Translations under genes and position numbers: made by a program | Part shown: positions 1 through 11,570 of the stretch, piece after piece | Layout: each line of letters begins with the position of its first letter | How positions within the stretch are numbered: position 1 is the stretch's first letter | Source of the DNA: Shinisaurus crocodilurus | Lineage: Eukaryota > Chordata > Lepidosauria > Squamata > Shinisauridae | Assembly: GCA_021292165.1 (NCBI GenBank) | Contig: CM037876.1 | Location: forward strand, 112,659,379-112,723,378 | Length of the DNA: 64,000 nt | Reading direction: 5' to 3' | The notes under the pieces: generated by a model | What the model was told of the DNA's origin: nothing | What the model saw: the letters and a program-made list of their open reading frames with translations, nothing else | Database searches by the model: none

Positions 1-28
1 TCCAGATATAAAGAGGGAGCCCCTAGGA

Positions 29-158
29 CAGCCTTCCCCCAATCTGGTGCCCTTCAGATGTTTTGGGCATCAACTCCCATCAGCCCCATCCAATGCCTCA
101 GGAATCCTGGGAGTTGTAGTTCAAAACATCTGGAGGGTACAAGGCTGGGGAAGGCTGC
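29..158. mobile_element. Palindromic hAT MITE (CAGCCTTCCCC family), copy 1
   Basis: The inverted arms are CAGCCTTCCCCCAATCTGGT and ...GGCTGGGGAAGGCTG, with the shared inner motif CAACTCCCATCA / GGGAGTTGTAG. The flanks CCCTAGGA and CCCAAGAA agree at 6 of 8. Confidence 0.75.
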
Positions 159-435
159 CCAAGAACATCAGTGAAACAACATTTTTTCCACCTTGCTCTC
201 TGAAAGCACTCAGCCTATTTTCCTGAAACTTTCCAAATAAGTCAAAGTGAGTCAGACACCCAGCATGGAAACAAACCAAAATGGTTAGGGTCTGGCAAGG
301 CTAACAGCAACTGAAGACAGGATCTTGGATTGGAAAGTGTTAGACAACCCTAACTATAGGTGATGTTGCCAGCTATGACCATAATGAAAGTACCCATGTA
401 TTTCAACAGATGATTCTGCAAAGTTGTAGCTATAC

Positions 436-651
436 CTTTTTCATTCTACATTTTTCTTCATCAGTTGCTTTAAGTTTAACTTCTAGACTTGAAAGTGTTT
501 GTTGAAGATGTTTCTTCGATTCATTTAATCCTCCTCCTCCTCCACCTTCTTCTTCTTCATCTTCATCATCATCATCAATTGCTGTTTCTGAATCTTCAGT
601 TCGATTTGAAGATGAAACTGGTACTTCTAATTGACCAACTGATAATGGAAC
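436..651 (-). CDS. CCDC91: CCDC91 exon 5 (72 codons): acidic/glycine tract and start of coiled coil
   Basis: The exon is 216 bp, phase 0 at both ends, with acceptor ...AAAATAG before VPLSVGQLEV and donor AAAAAG/GTATAG after CRMKK. It encodes a polar linker, a run of acidic residues (AIDDDDEDEEEE), six consecutive glycines, and then an amphipathic helix (SKKHLQQTLSSLEVKLKATD) that fits the start of the long CCDC91 coiled coil. The acidic and glycine runs come from imperfect GAT/GAA/GGA trinucleotide repeats. They are longer than I recall in mammalian CCDC91, where the matching segment is a short acidic linker. The helix segment resembles the mammalian LQQKISSLEIKLK stretch as I remember it. 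No stop or frameshift is present, so the exon looks functional. The next exon lies off the left edge. Confidence 0.87.
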
Positions 652-1539
652 CTATTTTATGAAAGACACAGAAATGGCAGGCGTTTAACATTATAATGCT
701 CCATAATTTTCATGGCAATACCTTTCTGAGACATATCTTATATTCCAGTTGTATATCAAAATATACTTCAAGGCTGGTCTAAAGAAAAAGCATATTCACC
801 ATGATCCAAAATGCCATGCAATTAGTTCTGCGTGCCCATTGGAACTTGTCATGGACTAGGACCCCAAACCCTCATCCTCAGGGCGTCCCAGCTCCTAATC
901 CTCCGAAGAAGAGGCTCCAGAGTTAACAGTTCAGGAAGAAGATTCAGTCATGGAAAGGCATAAGGAGGTTTCATCCTCGCCAGGACACAGTTTCCCAGAA
1001 GATCCAGGGAGTCGGCTCTCCTGAGTCCAGGGGAGGTTACCTTGCTGTCTTCAGACTCTGAGGGCTCTAGCCATGGAGACACTCACATGCCATAGCCACT
1101 TTCACGTCACTGCGGCTTGAGGTTGCTAAAAAAGGCCAGGCCCCTTTAAGAGACAAAGCCTTAGTCACTGTGGAGGCAAAGTCAACCAACCTAAATGCAA
1201 CCAAACTCTTATTAATGCTTAGTGTTGAACTGCTACTTGTTGGAGCAAAATACAGACAACCATGTCTGGCCTCCAGCCCCTCAGAGCTTTCCAAGGTGCT
1301 GATCTCTTCCAGTCTTGCTTCCCTGAAATCCTGACCTCTGCTAAATATGACACATAGCAGAACCCTGCAACCCAGGCTACAACATAGAGCATCAATAGAA
1401 TCCACAGCCTGAAACAGGACAGTACTTTGGACCAGTGTTTCCCAAACAGCAGTCCCCAACCCATCCCTGATCATGCAGCAGAATAAGACTTCTTTGAAAC
1501 TGAGAAGAGTTTCAAAAGCAGTATGGCATAAGTAGTATA

Positions 1540-1798
1540 CAGTAATACCTTGGATTGCAAGCATAATTCGTTCCAGAACCGTGCTTGTAATCCAAAACAC
1601 TCTTATATCAAAGCGAGTCTCTGACGGGCGTGAGCAGGGCCAATTTCGGCCCGCTACGCCCGCTCGAGGCGAGCGGTTACATCCCTACTTTTGTATTGCA
1701 AGACGTTGCTTGTTTATCAAGTCAAAATTTATTTAAAAAAATTGCTTGTCTTGCAAAATGCTCTCAGACCAAGTTACTTGCAATCTAAGGTATTACTG
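1540..1798. mobile_element. Mariner/pogo-type MITE, GC-centred subfamily, copy 1
   Basis: The ends CAGTAATACCTTGGATTGCA and ...CAATCTAAGGTATTACTG are flanked by TA on both sides, the Tc1/mariner target duplication. The centre holds a GC-rich block (GGGCGTGAGCAGGGCCAATT...). It lies in intron 4 of CCDC91. Confidence 0.8.
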
Positions 1799-2200
1799 TA
1801 CTGTTCAATGGAGAAAAAGTCAAAAATCCCACTGGGTATGAATTCTAGCAATTATATATATAAAATGAGATGTCAAAATTACTCTAACAGCTTACAGAGA
1901 TGTAAGAAATATATATATATAACACTAAACACTTTACAATCTGTTCAGGCTAATTGGTATCAATTTCCATTTCAAAATACACTTGGCACATAGATAGACT
2001 AAAAAAAGGAGGAGGAAAAGTTGGCTCCAACCCACCTAACGTTAGTTGTGAGTTGTGACTATGTACTATCAAAACCAACATGACTTAATTTGTTTCATTG
2101 GTTTCAAAGGGACTCTAATCACCTTTTGTAGGCTAAAAAAGTGGATATAGGATTATACCCTAAACATATCAGCTTTTTAAATAAAAGATAAACATTTTAC

Positions 2201-2337
2201 CTGCTCTTTAAGATAACCTAAATTTAAAGGGCTGGATGAGGTTTGACCATCTGTCAGTATATCATCACTTGAAGAAGTGTCAGATTGCTCCTGGAGAACC
2301 TCAGCAGAAACTGGTTGAGGTACGTGGATTTCAGATA
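2201..2337 (-). CDS. CCDC91: CCDC91 exon 4 (Ser/Thr-rich linker)
   Basis: The exon is 137 bp. Its acceptor is ...CTTATACAG and its donor is AAAGAGCAG/GTAAAATG. It enters in phase 1: the final G of exon 3 plus TA completes a valine codon. It then reads SEIHVPQPVSAEVLQEQSD and onward to GYLKEQ, ending in phase 0 so that it joins exon 5 in frame. The segment is low-complexity, rich in Ser, Asp and Gln, and is expected to be disordered. This fits the poorly conserved linker between the GAE-binding motif and the coiled coil of CCDC91. Assignment rests on position, phase and the Val-Ser start that follows AAFP in the family. Confidence 0.87.
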
Positions 2338-3479
2338 CTGTATAAGAAACAACAAACAGAAAGGAACGCAAGTGAGGGCATATGTTATAAACAATAACTG
2401 TGTTTATAAAACAAAGAAATTTGACAAGTTACTAAGAGAAAAATATAGAAACATGACCTAGTGTTACTTATTAAAACTGCCGTGGACGTAATTTAAGATC
2501 AGATTGCTTGACACAGCATGTATTTACCAGGAAGTTTCCAATTTAGCTTTGTATTTTTTTAAAAACTGGTGTCAAATCTGTTTTCCAAAATGCAGTACAC
2601 AAAATATTGAGGGGGGGGGAAGATGATACCAAGTAGAAGTTATAAACTGTATTTCAAATGTGATCTTATGTTGTATTTTATTACTAAAATAACAGCTATC
2701 ATACAAAAATTCTTCATGATATAGTATATACATATATTTAGTCAATGTGAGTTGAATGGAAAATGTACAGTACATAAAAAGCAGTCATTACACACAGCCA
2801 AGAGACAACGAAGAAAACATGAATATATTAGCATAAACTGGGAACTATGTACACTCCTTGGTCAATATATATAACCTCCAAGCCAGTATTAGATTATATA
2901 TTACACATATTGGCCAGCAAAGATGCTCAAGTGGAGAATACCTGCACTGCTTATTTTTAACAAACAAGATAAAAATCTTTAAATTAAATATGTGTACTCA
3001 GGCAATGTTGATTTTGGAAGTTCTGCATATTCCCATCAGTACTATGAACACTGACTAGGAACATGGTTTATGCAATGCAAAACCAGTGTTGTTTGTTTTT
3101 GCACATTCTCCATGTCATTGGATGAATGTGCAGAATGTCTAGTTTTTATGCGCACTTTATTAAACTCATATATATTGCACTAGAGTAAATCCCTAGATCA
3201 AACCTCTACTCAGCTCACAAGCAACCATCTCTCACTCTTGATCTCTCTTCTGATATTGGCCTACTTCACAAAGTTGTTATAACGATTACTGAGGTAATGT
3301 ATGCAAAGCACCATGAGCAGATACTAATTATACAATTGCGTGTGTGCTAGAATATAAAATACATTGTAGTCATAACACAAAACTTTGTATTAAAATATAT
3401 TTTTAAAAAATCTTGAATAAACCAATGGCCAAGCTTCATTTCCATATGTAGCACCCTAATATTGCATACTGGAATGTCA
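2338..3479. other. CCDC91 intron 3, unassigned part
   Basis: AT-rich sequence between exon 4 and a SINE. Only short homopolymers (G9 at 2611) are seen, with no gene signal. The same holds for 652-1537 and 1801-2200 in intron 4, apart from the MITE. Confidence 0.6.
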
Positions 3480-3640
3480 AATTTATTTATTTATTTATTA
3501 TATTTATACCCCGCCTTTTTTCCTGCAAGGAACCCAAGGCGGCTTACATAATCCTCCTCCTCTCCATTTTATCCTCACAACAACCCTGTGAGGTAGGTTA
3601 GGTTGAGAGTCAGTGACTGGCCCAAAGTCACCCAGTGAGG
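3480..3640 (-). mobile_element. Sauria SINE, 5'-truncated
   Basis: TTTATTTATTTATTATATTT and ACCCCGCCTTTTTTCCTGCA begin the reversed tail. CCTGTGAGGTAGGTTAGG and TGACTGGCCCAAAGTCACCC follow. The tRNA-like head is absent. In CCDC91 intron 3. Confidence 0.85.
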
Positions 3641-4174
3641 CAAAGGTAGCCATTAGGACTACTATTCCTACATGGTTCTGCTGAGACGCAGAAGGGGATC
3701 CTTAGAGAATAGGGCATATCCATGGTTCCTTGTGCTTAATTGCAATGGCCTGAGTGCCTCAGCACCTTTGCACAATGGACATCTCTCGTCACAAAGGCCA
3801 TTTGGGGGAGTCATTTCAGGAAGTAGAGCAGAGCTGGACAGGATATTTTTTTTTAGCTGTTGCAAGGCAAACCACTGCTTGCATTGCTGGAACTGAAACA
3901 GGGAATCACATTGGGCTACTTGAGTAATGGAAGGTAGGGAGACAAAAAGTCATGGTGGAAACTAAGACTACAGCATCAGCATTTTGATCTTAAAACTACA
4001 GTTAACTCCAGCCTTCCGCACTGACCATGCCAGGTGGGCATGTTGGACATTACAGTTCATCTGGAGGACACCTGTTTGGGGAAATCTATCCTAGTTAAAT
4101 TAACCACTACAGTCTTCCAACAGTTTTCCTGAGCTAAGATTTTATGTAGTCCAGTCCTATGTAATTTGAAAATT

Positions 4175-5060
4175 ACCCTATTTTTTGCTCCATAAGACGC
4201 ACTCCCCCCCCCCCCCAAATAGGGGGAAATGTCTGTGCGTCTTATGGAGCGAATATTGTTAAAAAAAATTTTTTTTTTACATACCTCCCTCTGCGCGCCT
4301 CCGACCAGTCCAGCAGAACAGTGGAGGGCTTCTGGGCAGAGCGGGGCAAGCCCCCGCCTCTCAGCTGATTCCCCCTATGTGGCCACTTAACAGCTGATTC
4401 CCCGCTGAACAGCTGATTCAGCAGCAGCTCAGGATAGGCGTGGGGGAGCCGAGAAGAGGCTGTTTGGCGGGCCGGGGCTTGGCTCCGTGGTGGGAAGGAT
4501 GCACCTGCAAACACCTCCTTCGCGCGCCTCAGGTTCCTCAGCTTAACTTCCCCTGAAAGCAGTTATTTCCAGCAACCAGGGAGGGAGGGAAAGGTATTTT
4601 AAGCTAGCTGGGGCTCCAATGTTTTAATTATTTACCATGCTGTTTCTGTGTTTTGGTTTTAAATGGTTTTAGGATGCAATCCTACGCGTGTTTGGAGGGG
4701 GGGGGGAGTCCTACAACTCCCAGCATTCCCCAGCCAACCATGCGCAATCCTACACACGTTGAGGCAGAAAAAAGCCCCGGGGCTTTTTTCTGCCTCAACG
4801 TGTTTAGGATTGTGCCCTGAGCTGTTGATGTTTGCTTTCAGCTTTCAGCTACTCAGACCCAGATGCCTGCAGCAGCAGCACCACCAACAGAGGAGAAAGT
4901 GCAGGGTCAGGAAAGCCCTCCCCGCTCGGTTCTGTGACAGTGGCAGGGTTTTGTCGTAATTTCACCATTTGGTTCAGAACATATTTTTTTCTTGTTTTCT
5001 TCCTCTAATACCTAAGTGCGTCTTATGGTCTGGTGCGTCTTATGGAGCGAAAAATATGGT
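4175..5060. mobile_element. Non-autonomous DNA element with ATAAGACGCAC ends
   Basis: The left end ACCCTATTTTTTGCTCCATA and the right end GCGTCTTATGGAGCGAAAAA-TATGGT are inverted repeats, each followed inward by a second CATAAGACGCAC-type motif. The flanks GAAAATT / GAAGGTT agree at 5 of 7. The interior is GC-rich with no gene. It contains a strong hairpin at about 4756-4802 (ACGTTGAGGCAGAAAAAAGC paired with its complement) inside a nested palindromic repeat, GCAATCCTAC...AGGATTGTGC. Confidence 0.7.
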
Positions 5061-5199
5061 GAAGGTTGTACCATCGCTATTCTTTTTAACTGAGCTACTT
5101 GTTTTTAAGTAAGTACATGTAAGATGATCACCTTACAGTGCAAGTCTATAACATGTCTATTCAGAAGTCCCACTGAGTTCAGTTGAGCTTACTCCCAAG

Positions 5200-5942
5200 C
5201 AGGGATGTTGAAGAGTCCTTGGTCTCGAGTCACGAGTCCGAGTCCTTCGTCCAAAATGGCGACTCACGTGTCCCGAGTCACTCCCAAAGCTGACTCCACG
5301 AGTCCCTATTAAAATCAATGGGTTTTTTTCCCAACAAAATAAGGCTACTTCGATGTGTGGCTTAAATAAATTCTAGGCACAAGTGTGCCTTTTTATTTCA
5401 AAACTCTGCAACTGATTTTGGCAAGAACGGACCAGGCAGACAAACCCAAAATAACCAGGCAGGCAGAGGAGGCAGGGAACCCCAAAGAAGGCAGGCAGAG
5501 GCGTTTGTCTTGGACAATTCAAACTGTGGAACTGGTTAAGAAGAGACCAGGCAGGCAGAGGAGGCAGGGAACACCAAACAGGCAGGCAGAGGCAGCCAAA
5601 CCCAAAATGTCTGAAAGGTTGCATTTTAGGAAAATAATTTTAAAAAATAAACTTGCTGTACTTCCTAAAACTTATCCATGTTCCATTTGAGGAACATGAT
5701 TTTTTCTAAATGTTTGGCCCCATTCTGGAATGGTGAGGTCTCATCACAATTTCACCCTCACTCTTTGCCGGCGATCACGCTCCTCTTCACTCCTTCTGGC
5801 ACAGCCCAGGGATGTTGAAGAGTCCTTGGTCTCGAGTCCCGAGTCGAGTCTCGAGTCCCATTAAAAATATTGGGACTCGAGTCAGAGGGGGGACTCAGTC
5901 CAACTCACGAGTCGAGTCCTAGAGTCCGAGTCCCCATCCCTG
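5200..5942. mobile_element. Non-autonomous hAT element with CAGGGATG ends, copy 1
   Basis: It begins CAGGGATGTTGAAGAGTCC, ends CGAGTCCCCATCCCTG, and is flanked by perfect CTCCCAAG duplications at 5192-5199 and 5943-5950. Both subterminal zones are crowded with GAGTCC/CGAGTC/GACTCG motifs, as expected for transposase binding sites. The middle has GGCAGGCAGAGGAGGCAGGG tandem runs. A second complete left end (CAGGGATGTTGAAGAGTCC) occurs at about 5816, so this copy is composite. It interrupts an older palindromic repeat whose halves lie on each side (5136-5199 and 5943-5970). Frames of 83-101 codons on both strands recur in all three copies but look accidental. Confidence 0.85.
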
Positions 5943-6029
5943 CTCCCAAGTAAGTGGGTATCAGATATGAGCCCCAGATACGCAATATATATATATTTAA
6001 AAATCAAGGATTTTAAAAGGAAGTAGTCT

Positions 6030-7510
6030 TCATTTCACATTCTTACCTATTGCAACAGCAGCAACTGATCCTGAGCAGCAAAACACTTCCACTTGGAGAG
6101 AGGGGTCTTTTTCATTGTCTCCTATCCCCAACTGAGCCTCTTGCTTTAGCTTATATTGTCTCTCTCCTAAATTATTTAAGTTCTTTCTATCCTGGGGATC
6201 AAGGGGTATATAGGGGATTTCTGAGTCATTCAAATGTATAAGGTCTTCCCCACATACATTTTCTCTTTCTAATCGATGATTTCTATATTGTTCCTTTCTT
6301 AATTTCCCCTTTACTAGGGGCATAGAGGAGGGCTATAGTTTCAAAAATCCTAAAGACTTGCAATCCTATCTTTTGGAAATCAGACTTTCTACTATATATT
6401 TTTCTAGTCATTTGACTTTCCTGAAAAGTAACAACAGCCCGTGCATATGTGTAATTAAAAAATAAATATTCAATATGGATAATATCTGCTATAGCAAACT
6501 CCCCAGGAACAATTGCATCCAACATTTGTATTAGATGATGTTTGTGTTGTACCTGTGTTAATATTCCCTTGAGTTTTGGAAAATTTAAAAAACACTAATT
6601 CATACAGCATAAGCCTGAGCTTCAAATTTTGTTCGGCTGTTTTCTCTGCCTGATTGAGTATGTCCTCATTCTTGATCCACATCATTGACCAGCATTTTGT
6701 ACACTGGCTCCTGATTTTTAAGCACATATTGCCATGGATCATTCATTTCACTGGGCTCACAATTCCATCTATACTAACTGAAGGTGCAACCGATGTTTTG
6801 TTTAACTGCTCAGATACTAATGTCTTCTCAGCCTTCTTTACTTTATTCTTTTCCTTTTTAATCAACTTTCCACTCTTAAAGGACTTTTTAACCTGCAACT
6901 TCCTAGGTTTCTTATCTATTAATTTAAATAATTTTTCATATTTCATTGTCTAGTCCATATTATATTTGGAGCTGCCTTTCCTTTTTTGTTTTCTTTAAAC
7001 CCTACATTACTACGCTTTTTTCCAATTTTTTAAAAAAATTGTCTTTAACTTGTACTGGGAACATATTTTGTTCTCCCTTACTTGATTAATATCCACATTT
7101 GCCTTTTCAGGTTTTATTTCTGTTTGTACTAAACCAGAATTCCCCCTTCTATGTATCTCCACCACTGTGGTTAACAGCCCATGAGACTCTGCAAGGAAAG
7201 ATTTAATTAGCCCTAAGTCCTTGAGGGTGTCATTCACCTGTTTCTCAATCTCAAATAGCTATTCAATTATTCGTTTCCACCCTTAATTTTCAGATTACTC
7301 GCTCCGCAACTGGGAGAATTCCAGTTATAATTATATAATTTAATTATATAAATTTAAGTTCAAAATTAATAAATTATTAAAATTGATTAAATTTAAAATT
7401 ACAAAAAACAACCTTACATTTTAAAATCTTCACGCAAGTTTCTAATAATTTCAACCTGCGAGACAAAACCCAAAGCACTAACTCATAGTCAATTCAATAT
7501 CCATACAAAG
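6030..7510 (-). mobile_element. LINE-like ORF1 region (probable L1), decayed
   Basis: Reading leftward, a Lys-rich frame MKYEKLFKLIDKKPRKLQVK (from 6946) is followed by Gln/Asn-rich segments. An RNA-binding-like segment ARAVVTFQESQMTRKIYSRK (about 6439-6380) resembles the RRM part of L1 ORF1 proteins. Several stops break it. 7010-7510 looks like its A/T-rich 5' region. I am unsure between L1 and another LINE clade. Confidence 0.4.
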
Positions 7511-8242
7511 TAAACTTGACTATGTGACAGGCCACCTGTCACATCCTTTTTTTAGCAGTCTCCTTGCCCTCTCCCCAGCCAGGTCCATCAGAACACTCTC
7601 TCTCTTCTCACTACAAGCTTTTCACAGAGATCCACTGAGGTAAAGGTACAGCATTATCGGCCTTCGCTTGTCCATCGGAGTCAAGTTCAGCTCTGACTGT
7701 GGCCAAGGTCCTGAAACCAAATCCCAGGACAAAGAAGAAATCCCTGGGGCAGGACACTTTCAGGCTGCACTGTTGTCACCACCAACACTTGGTTCATCAA
7801 TGCCCACACAAAATGGACAGCTGTCTCTGAGCCAGGATGGGATCCAATGACAGGAGTGTTAGAGGCTGAGCAGGGCCTGTGTATGCAGCTGCACTAGGCC
7901 AAGGGGAAAGACTGGGTGGGGCCTGCATATGTAGCTTCTTAGCTAGACAATAAAATCCTTTCTTCAGAAGCGCCCCTGGATTCCACTTTCTGAGCCTTTC
8001 TGTTCCTCAACTCTCTGCACTAGCAGTTTGTCCCTCAAGGCTATAACAACAAAAAGATAAGCCGAGTAAAATGCCAAAGGCCAGAGAGAACTCTGAGCTC
8101 TTGACAATTAAGATAAAAAGAGCCCTTCAGCTGTATCAATCCCTCATAAGGAAAAACAAAACAAACAATTGATATTAATACTAAAACAGTTACTAACTAC
8201 TAACTAACTAAGATAATATTAAAATAGTTAGGCCTGCTAAAA

Positions 8243-8605
8243 ACAAAAATACAAGGAGACTCAGGGGAGATATGATAGCACTCTTCCAGTACTTGAAGGG
8301 ATGTCACACAGAGGAGGGCCAGGATCTTTTCTCAATCATCCCAGTTTGCAGGACATGGAATAATGGGTTCAAGTTACAGGAAGCCAGATTCCACCTAAAC
8401 ATCAGGAAAAAATTCCTGACTGTTAGAGCAATAAGACAGTGGAACCAACTACCTAGGGAGGTGGTGGGCTCTCCCACTCTGGAGGCATTCAAGGTGCAGC
8501 TGGACAGCCATCTGTCAGGGATGCTTTGACTTGGATTCCTACATTGAGCAGGGGGTTGGTCTCGAATGGCCTTATAGGCCCCTTCCAACTCTACTATTCT
8601 ACAAA
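8243..8605 (+). mobile_element. CR1 LINE 3' end
   Basis: GGGGAGATATGATAGCACTC, AATAATGGGTTCAAGTTACA, AAATTCCTGACTGTTAGAGC and GGAGGCATTCAAGGTGCAGC follow the order of amniote CR1 3' regions, ending CTTCCAACTCTACTATTCTA, the CR1-type terminal repeat. In CCDC91 intron 3. Confidence 0.8.
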
Positions 8606-8667
8606 AATATAAAGCTGAGGAGCTCCATTGACAGCCTACCATCAGACCAGAAGCCAAATCCTATACA

Positions 8668-9131
8668 CTAGGAGTGGGCACCCTTTGGGGGTTGGGGGGC
8701 ACACTGGCCACCACAGGACTCTTCAGGGGCCATACAAGTGGGTGAGGCTGGTGAGTGAGCCCATGACACACACCACAAACACACACAGGATTGCTGCGGG
8801 GAAGAGGGAGGCTATTAGCAGCAAGAAATCAGTGATCCTAATCAAAATCACTAGGAGCGGGCGTTAAAGCCTCTCCCACCCACAAATGAACCTGTTGGGA
8901 AACAGGGCGTGTGGGGAGAGCCATCCATACAAACTTTGTTTCAATGCAGAACTGGTCTCCTGACAACCCACCAAACAGGCTGTTTGGTGGGCTTTTTTTT
9001 TGGAACCCGCTTTTGCCATGAAACAGAGCATGCAGGGGGGACATTCCTCATGTGTGGTGGCGGCAGCAGCAGCATGGGGGAATTGGGGGGGGGCAGGGCA
9101 CCAACAGCAGGCCACGGGTTGCCCACCCATG
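8668..9131. mobile_element. Candidate hAT-like element with GTGGGCA ends
   Basis: The left TAGGAGTGGGCACCC and right GGGTTGCCCACCCATG are inverted. The flanks CTATACAC / TCATACAC agree at 6 of 8. The interior holds a short palindrome (CAAACAGGCTGTTTGG at about 8978) and G-rich tracts, with no gene. Confidence 0.45.
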
Positions 9132-9832
9132 TCATACACAAACCAATCAACCTAACTAGATGAAGATATTGACTGTGTGATGTTCAGAACACATGCAGAT
9201 TCTGAAAGTTTATTGTACATATATGGAATCTTCTGGATTGATTTAGTCAGACACTGCAGGAAGTGTGTGTAAATGCCAGGAGCACAACTAGAACACTGAT
9301 TGCACCTGTAATCTTTTAAAACCTCCAGCCTGGCTCCAGGCTGGAAGTACAGTAATGTACGCATCACTCAGGGCAGCTTGCATTCAAGGCCACCTTGAGA
9401 AAAAGCAGGGAAAAAGTTATAAGTCACTACTTAAATGCAGAGCTTCAAGCATGACATCATGATTTACTTGTAAGGAGAGGATTATGTGCACAAACATAAG
9501 CACTCTAAATATAAGAAAGGGATATAGTTCAAGTCATTCTACAATGTCACGCAAGTTTGCACAAAATTGCTTGTGAACCTACACAAAATCCTGTCTATGC
9601 AACATTTTAAAGAACAAGAGTTATACAGCCCATGTTTGCCATGCCCAATTTAGGGAGAAGCATGAAGTAACAGAGTTGCATCAGATGTTCATTCAAAAAT
9701 GTCTTCTTCCACCTCTCTGTTCACCAGAGCCAATCAGGAAATACAGTGTAACCATGAGTATGTCACAGTGCCATGAAGCCAGGTTTGGCTACATGGCAAT
9801 GTCACAGAGGGCAAATGCTCTCTCATTGCTTC

Positions 9833-10415
9833 AGCACTGAATGGGATGGAAGGGAGAGAAAGAACACATCTGTATTGCTAAATCAGCCAGGGTGATGCTT
9901 TCTGCTCTGCTGCACTGCAGCTGTTTCAGAAAACAGGCATCAGTCACCAGGTTGCCTCAACTGAGGTTTGGCTCAGAGGCTTTCTTGGTTTCCCTAATGG
10001 ACAATCTATGCTTCAACAAGGATAGGGAGAGTGTGACCCTGCTAATACTCCTGGACCTCTCAGTAGTTTTCAGTACCAGAGACAATAGTATACTTTTGGA
10101 CCACCTTACTGCGACTAGGAATTGGGAGCAACATGCTCTGGTGTCCCCATTCATGTCTGCCAAACTACTTCCGGAAAGTAGTGCTGGTGAATGCTTGCTC
10201 TGTCCTATGGCACTTGTGTTAGAGCAATGTTCTCCAACCTTGGGTCCCCAGATGTTTTTGGCCTACAACTCCCAGCATACCCCAGCCAGTGTAGCTGGCT
10301 GGGGCATGCTGGGAGTTGTAGGCCAAAAACATCTGGGGACCCAAGGTTGGAGAACACTGTGTTAGAGGGTACCACAAGGCTCTGTTTGGTTTCCCATGGC
10401 ATTTAACATCTAAAC
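9833..10415 (+). mobile_element. Decayed CR1/L2-type LINE reverse transcriptase fragment, split by a MITE
   Basis: The plus strand reads LLILLDLSVVFSTRDNSILL followed by DHL. This fits the LLDLSAAFDTVDHxILLDRL block of CR1/L2 reverse transcriptases, with the catalytic Asp pair partly lost. After the 135-bp MITE at 10225-10359 the same enzyme resumes as VPQGSVWFPMAFNI, the fingers/palm motif that normally reads GVPQGSVLSPLLFNI. Stops and frameshifts make it nonfunctional. A second, inverted copy of the first part lies at 22202-22593. Confidence 0.75.
10225..10359. mobile_element. 135-bp palindromic hAT MITE (GTTCTCCAACC family), copy 1
   Basis: The ends are CAATGTTCTCCAACC and GGTTGGAGAACACTG, and the element is nearly one perfect inverted repeat. 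Perfect 8-bp duplications TGTTAGAG lie at 10217-10224 and 10360-10367, the hAT signature. The near-identical open frames it creates on both strands are artefacts of the palindrome. Confidence 0.85.
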
Positions 10416-10419
10416 GAAA

Positions 10420-11570
10420 AAAACCAGGTAACAGTGCATGTCATGGGCATGCGGTGCAAGCTGCAATAGAAGATTAAATGCTTTAACCCTGATGTGATCA
10501 GAAAACACGGTGCCATTTATTTGAAATATATAGTGAAAATATTACAATTGCGCCCACTTGCACTTACATACATCATGCTGATAAGATTCTTAAGACATCA
10601 AATATGATTAATGAAAAGTATGCCTCGTGAACATGAAGACTCACAAAATGTTAACTCTGCCACTTCTTGTGAGTTACTTTTAACAATTAAAAAGGTCACA
10701 GTCAAATGGGTGTATTTATGCTTTGCGTATGAAAGAATTGAGCCTGCAAGCTTCCTAAAAGTTATATCCGTTGGGGCTGAAATGGTGAAGTCATCAATTT
10801 CAACAGCACTAAACTATAGAATTTTGCGGATTTTCACTTGTGGCAGGAGATTTTTACAGTTGTTCCAGGCCCACGTGTTGCTTTACAGCAGGGATGGGGA
10901 ACCTCTGGCTCAGGGGCCAAATTTGGCTCGCCAGGGCAGACCACCTGGCCCGCAGGATGATCAGAAGGGAGAGGGGGCGGGAGAGCAACTGAGCCACTCT
11001 TCTGTCATCATCCCACATGGGGAAGATGGAGGAGGAGCAAAGCCAGCACCTCAGTCAAGGATATCGTTTCATTCCACCTGGGCTTTCCCCAGGTAGGAAA
11101 AGGCTGCATGGTGCAAAGCAGGCTCCAACTGAGGCGCTGGCTGGAGGACTTCCAGACGGTGCTTCTACCAGCAACCTGATGACATCAGGAGGTGGGCATC
11201 CACCCCTGATGCCATTCAGCCCTAGAGCAGTCCAGGGGGGAAATCCAGACCCCCAAAATTCCCTGACCCTGCTTTACAGTAATAGAGCTGCACACTAGCA
11301 CTGAATGGTGATGATGAAGGCATGAGTTACAAATTTACATTTCTCAAAAAGTATACTTCAAAAGGGAAGCACAGTAAGGACACTGTTTAAATTTAGCTAT
11401 AATATGGTTTCAAGGCTCATTCCTATGATAGCACATAGACAGCACAAAAGTAGGTAGTTCATGGTCATATTTTGGATGAACTGATCATATTTTGGATGAG
11501 CTTCAGCTTGAACTGGTAAAATAATATCTGGAGCTCACAGGAACCACTGAAGTTTGCTAATTCTCTCTAC
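10420..11570. other. CCDC91 intron 3, unassigned part
   Basis: No exon signal. 10886-11275 starts CAGGGATGGGGAACCTCTGG and is GC-rich with an apparent 161-codon frame, more likely a hAT-type repeat remnant (no second end found). The remainder is AT-rich single-copy-looking sequence. Confidence 0.5.

Noticed and set aside
5373..5690. 83- and 101-codon frames repeated at 40297-40614 and 50410-50727
   Set aside because: They recur because they lie inside three copies of one hAT element. They are low-complexity and open on both strands.
9841..10365. 174-codon frame looking like a gene
   Set aside because: It reads a decayed LINE reverse transcriptase and then runs into a palindromic MITE. The frame is broken relative to the enzyme.
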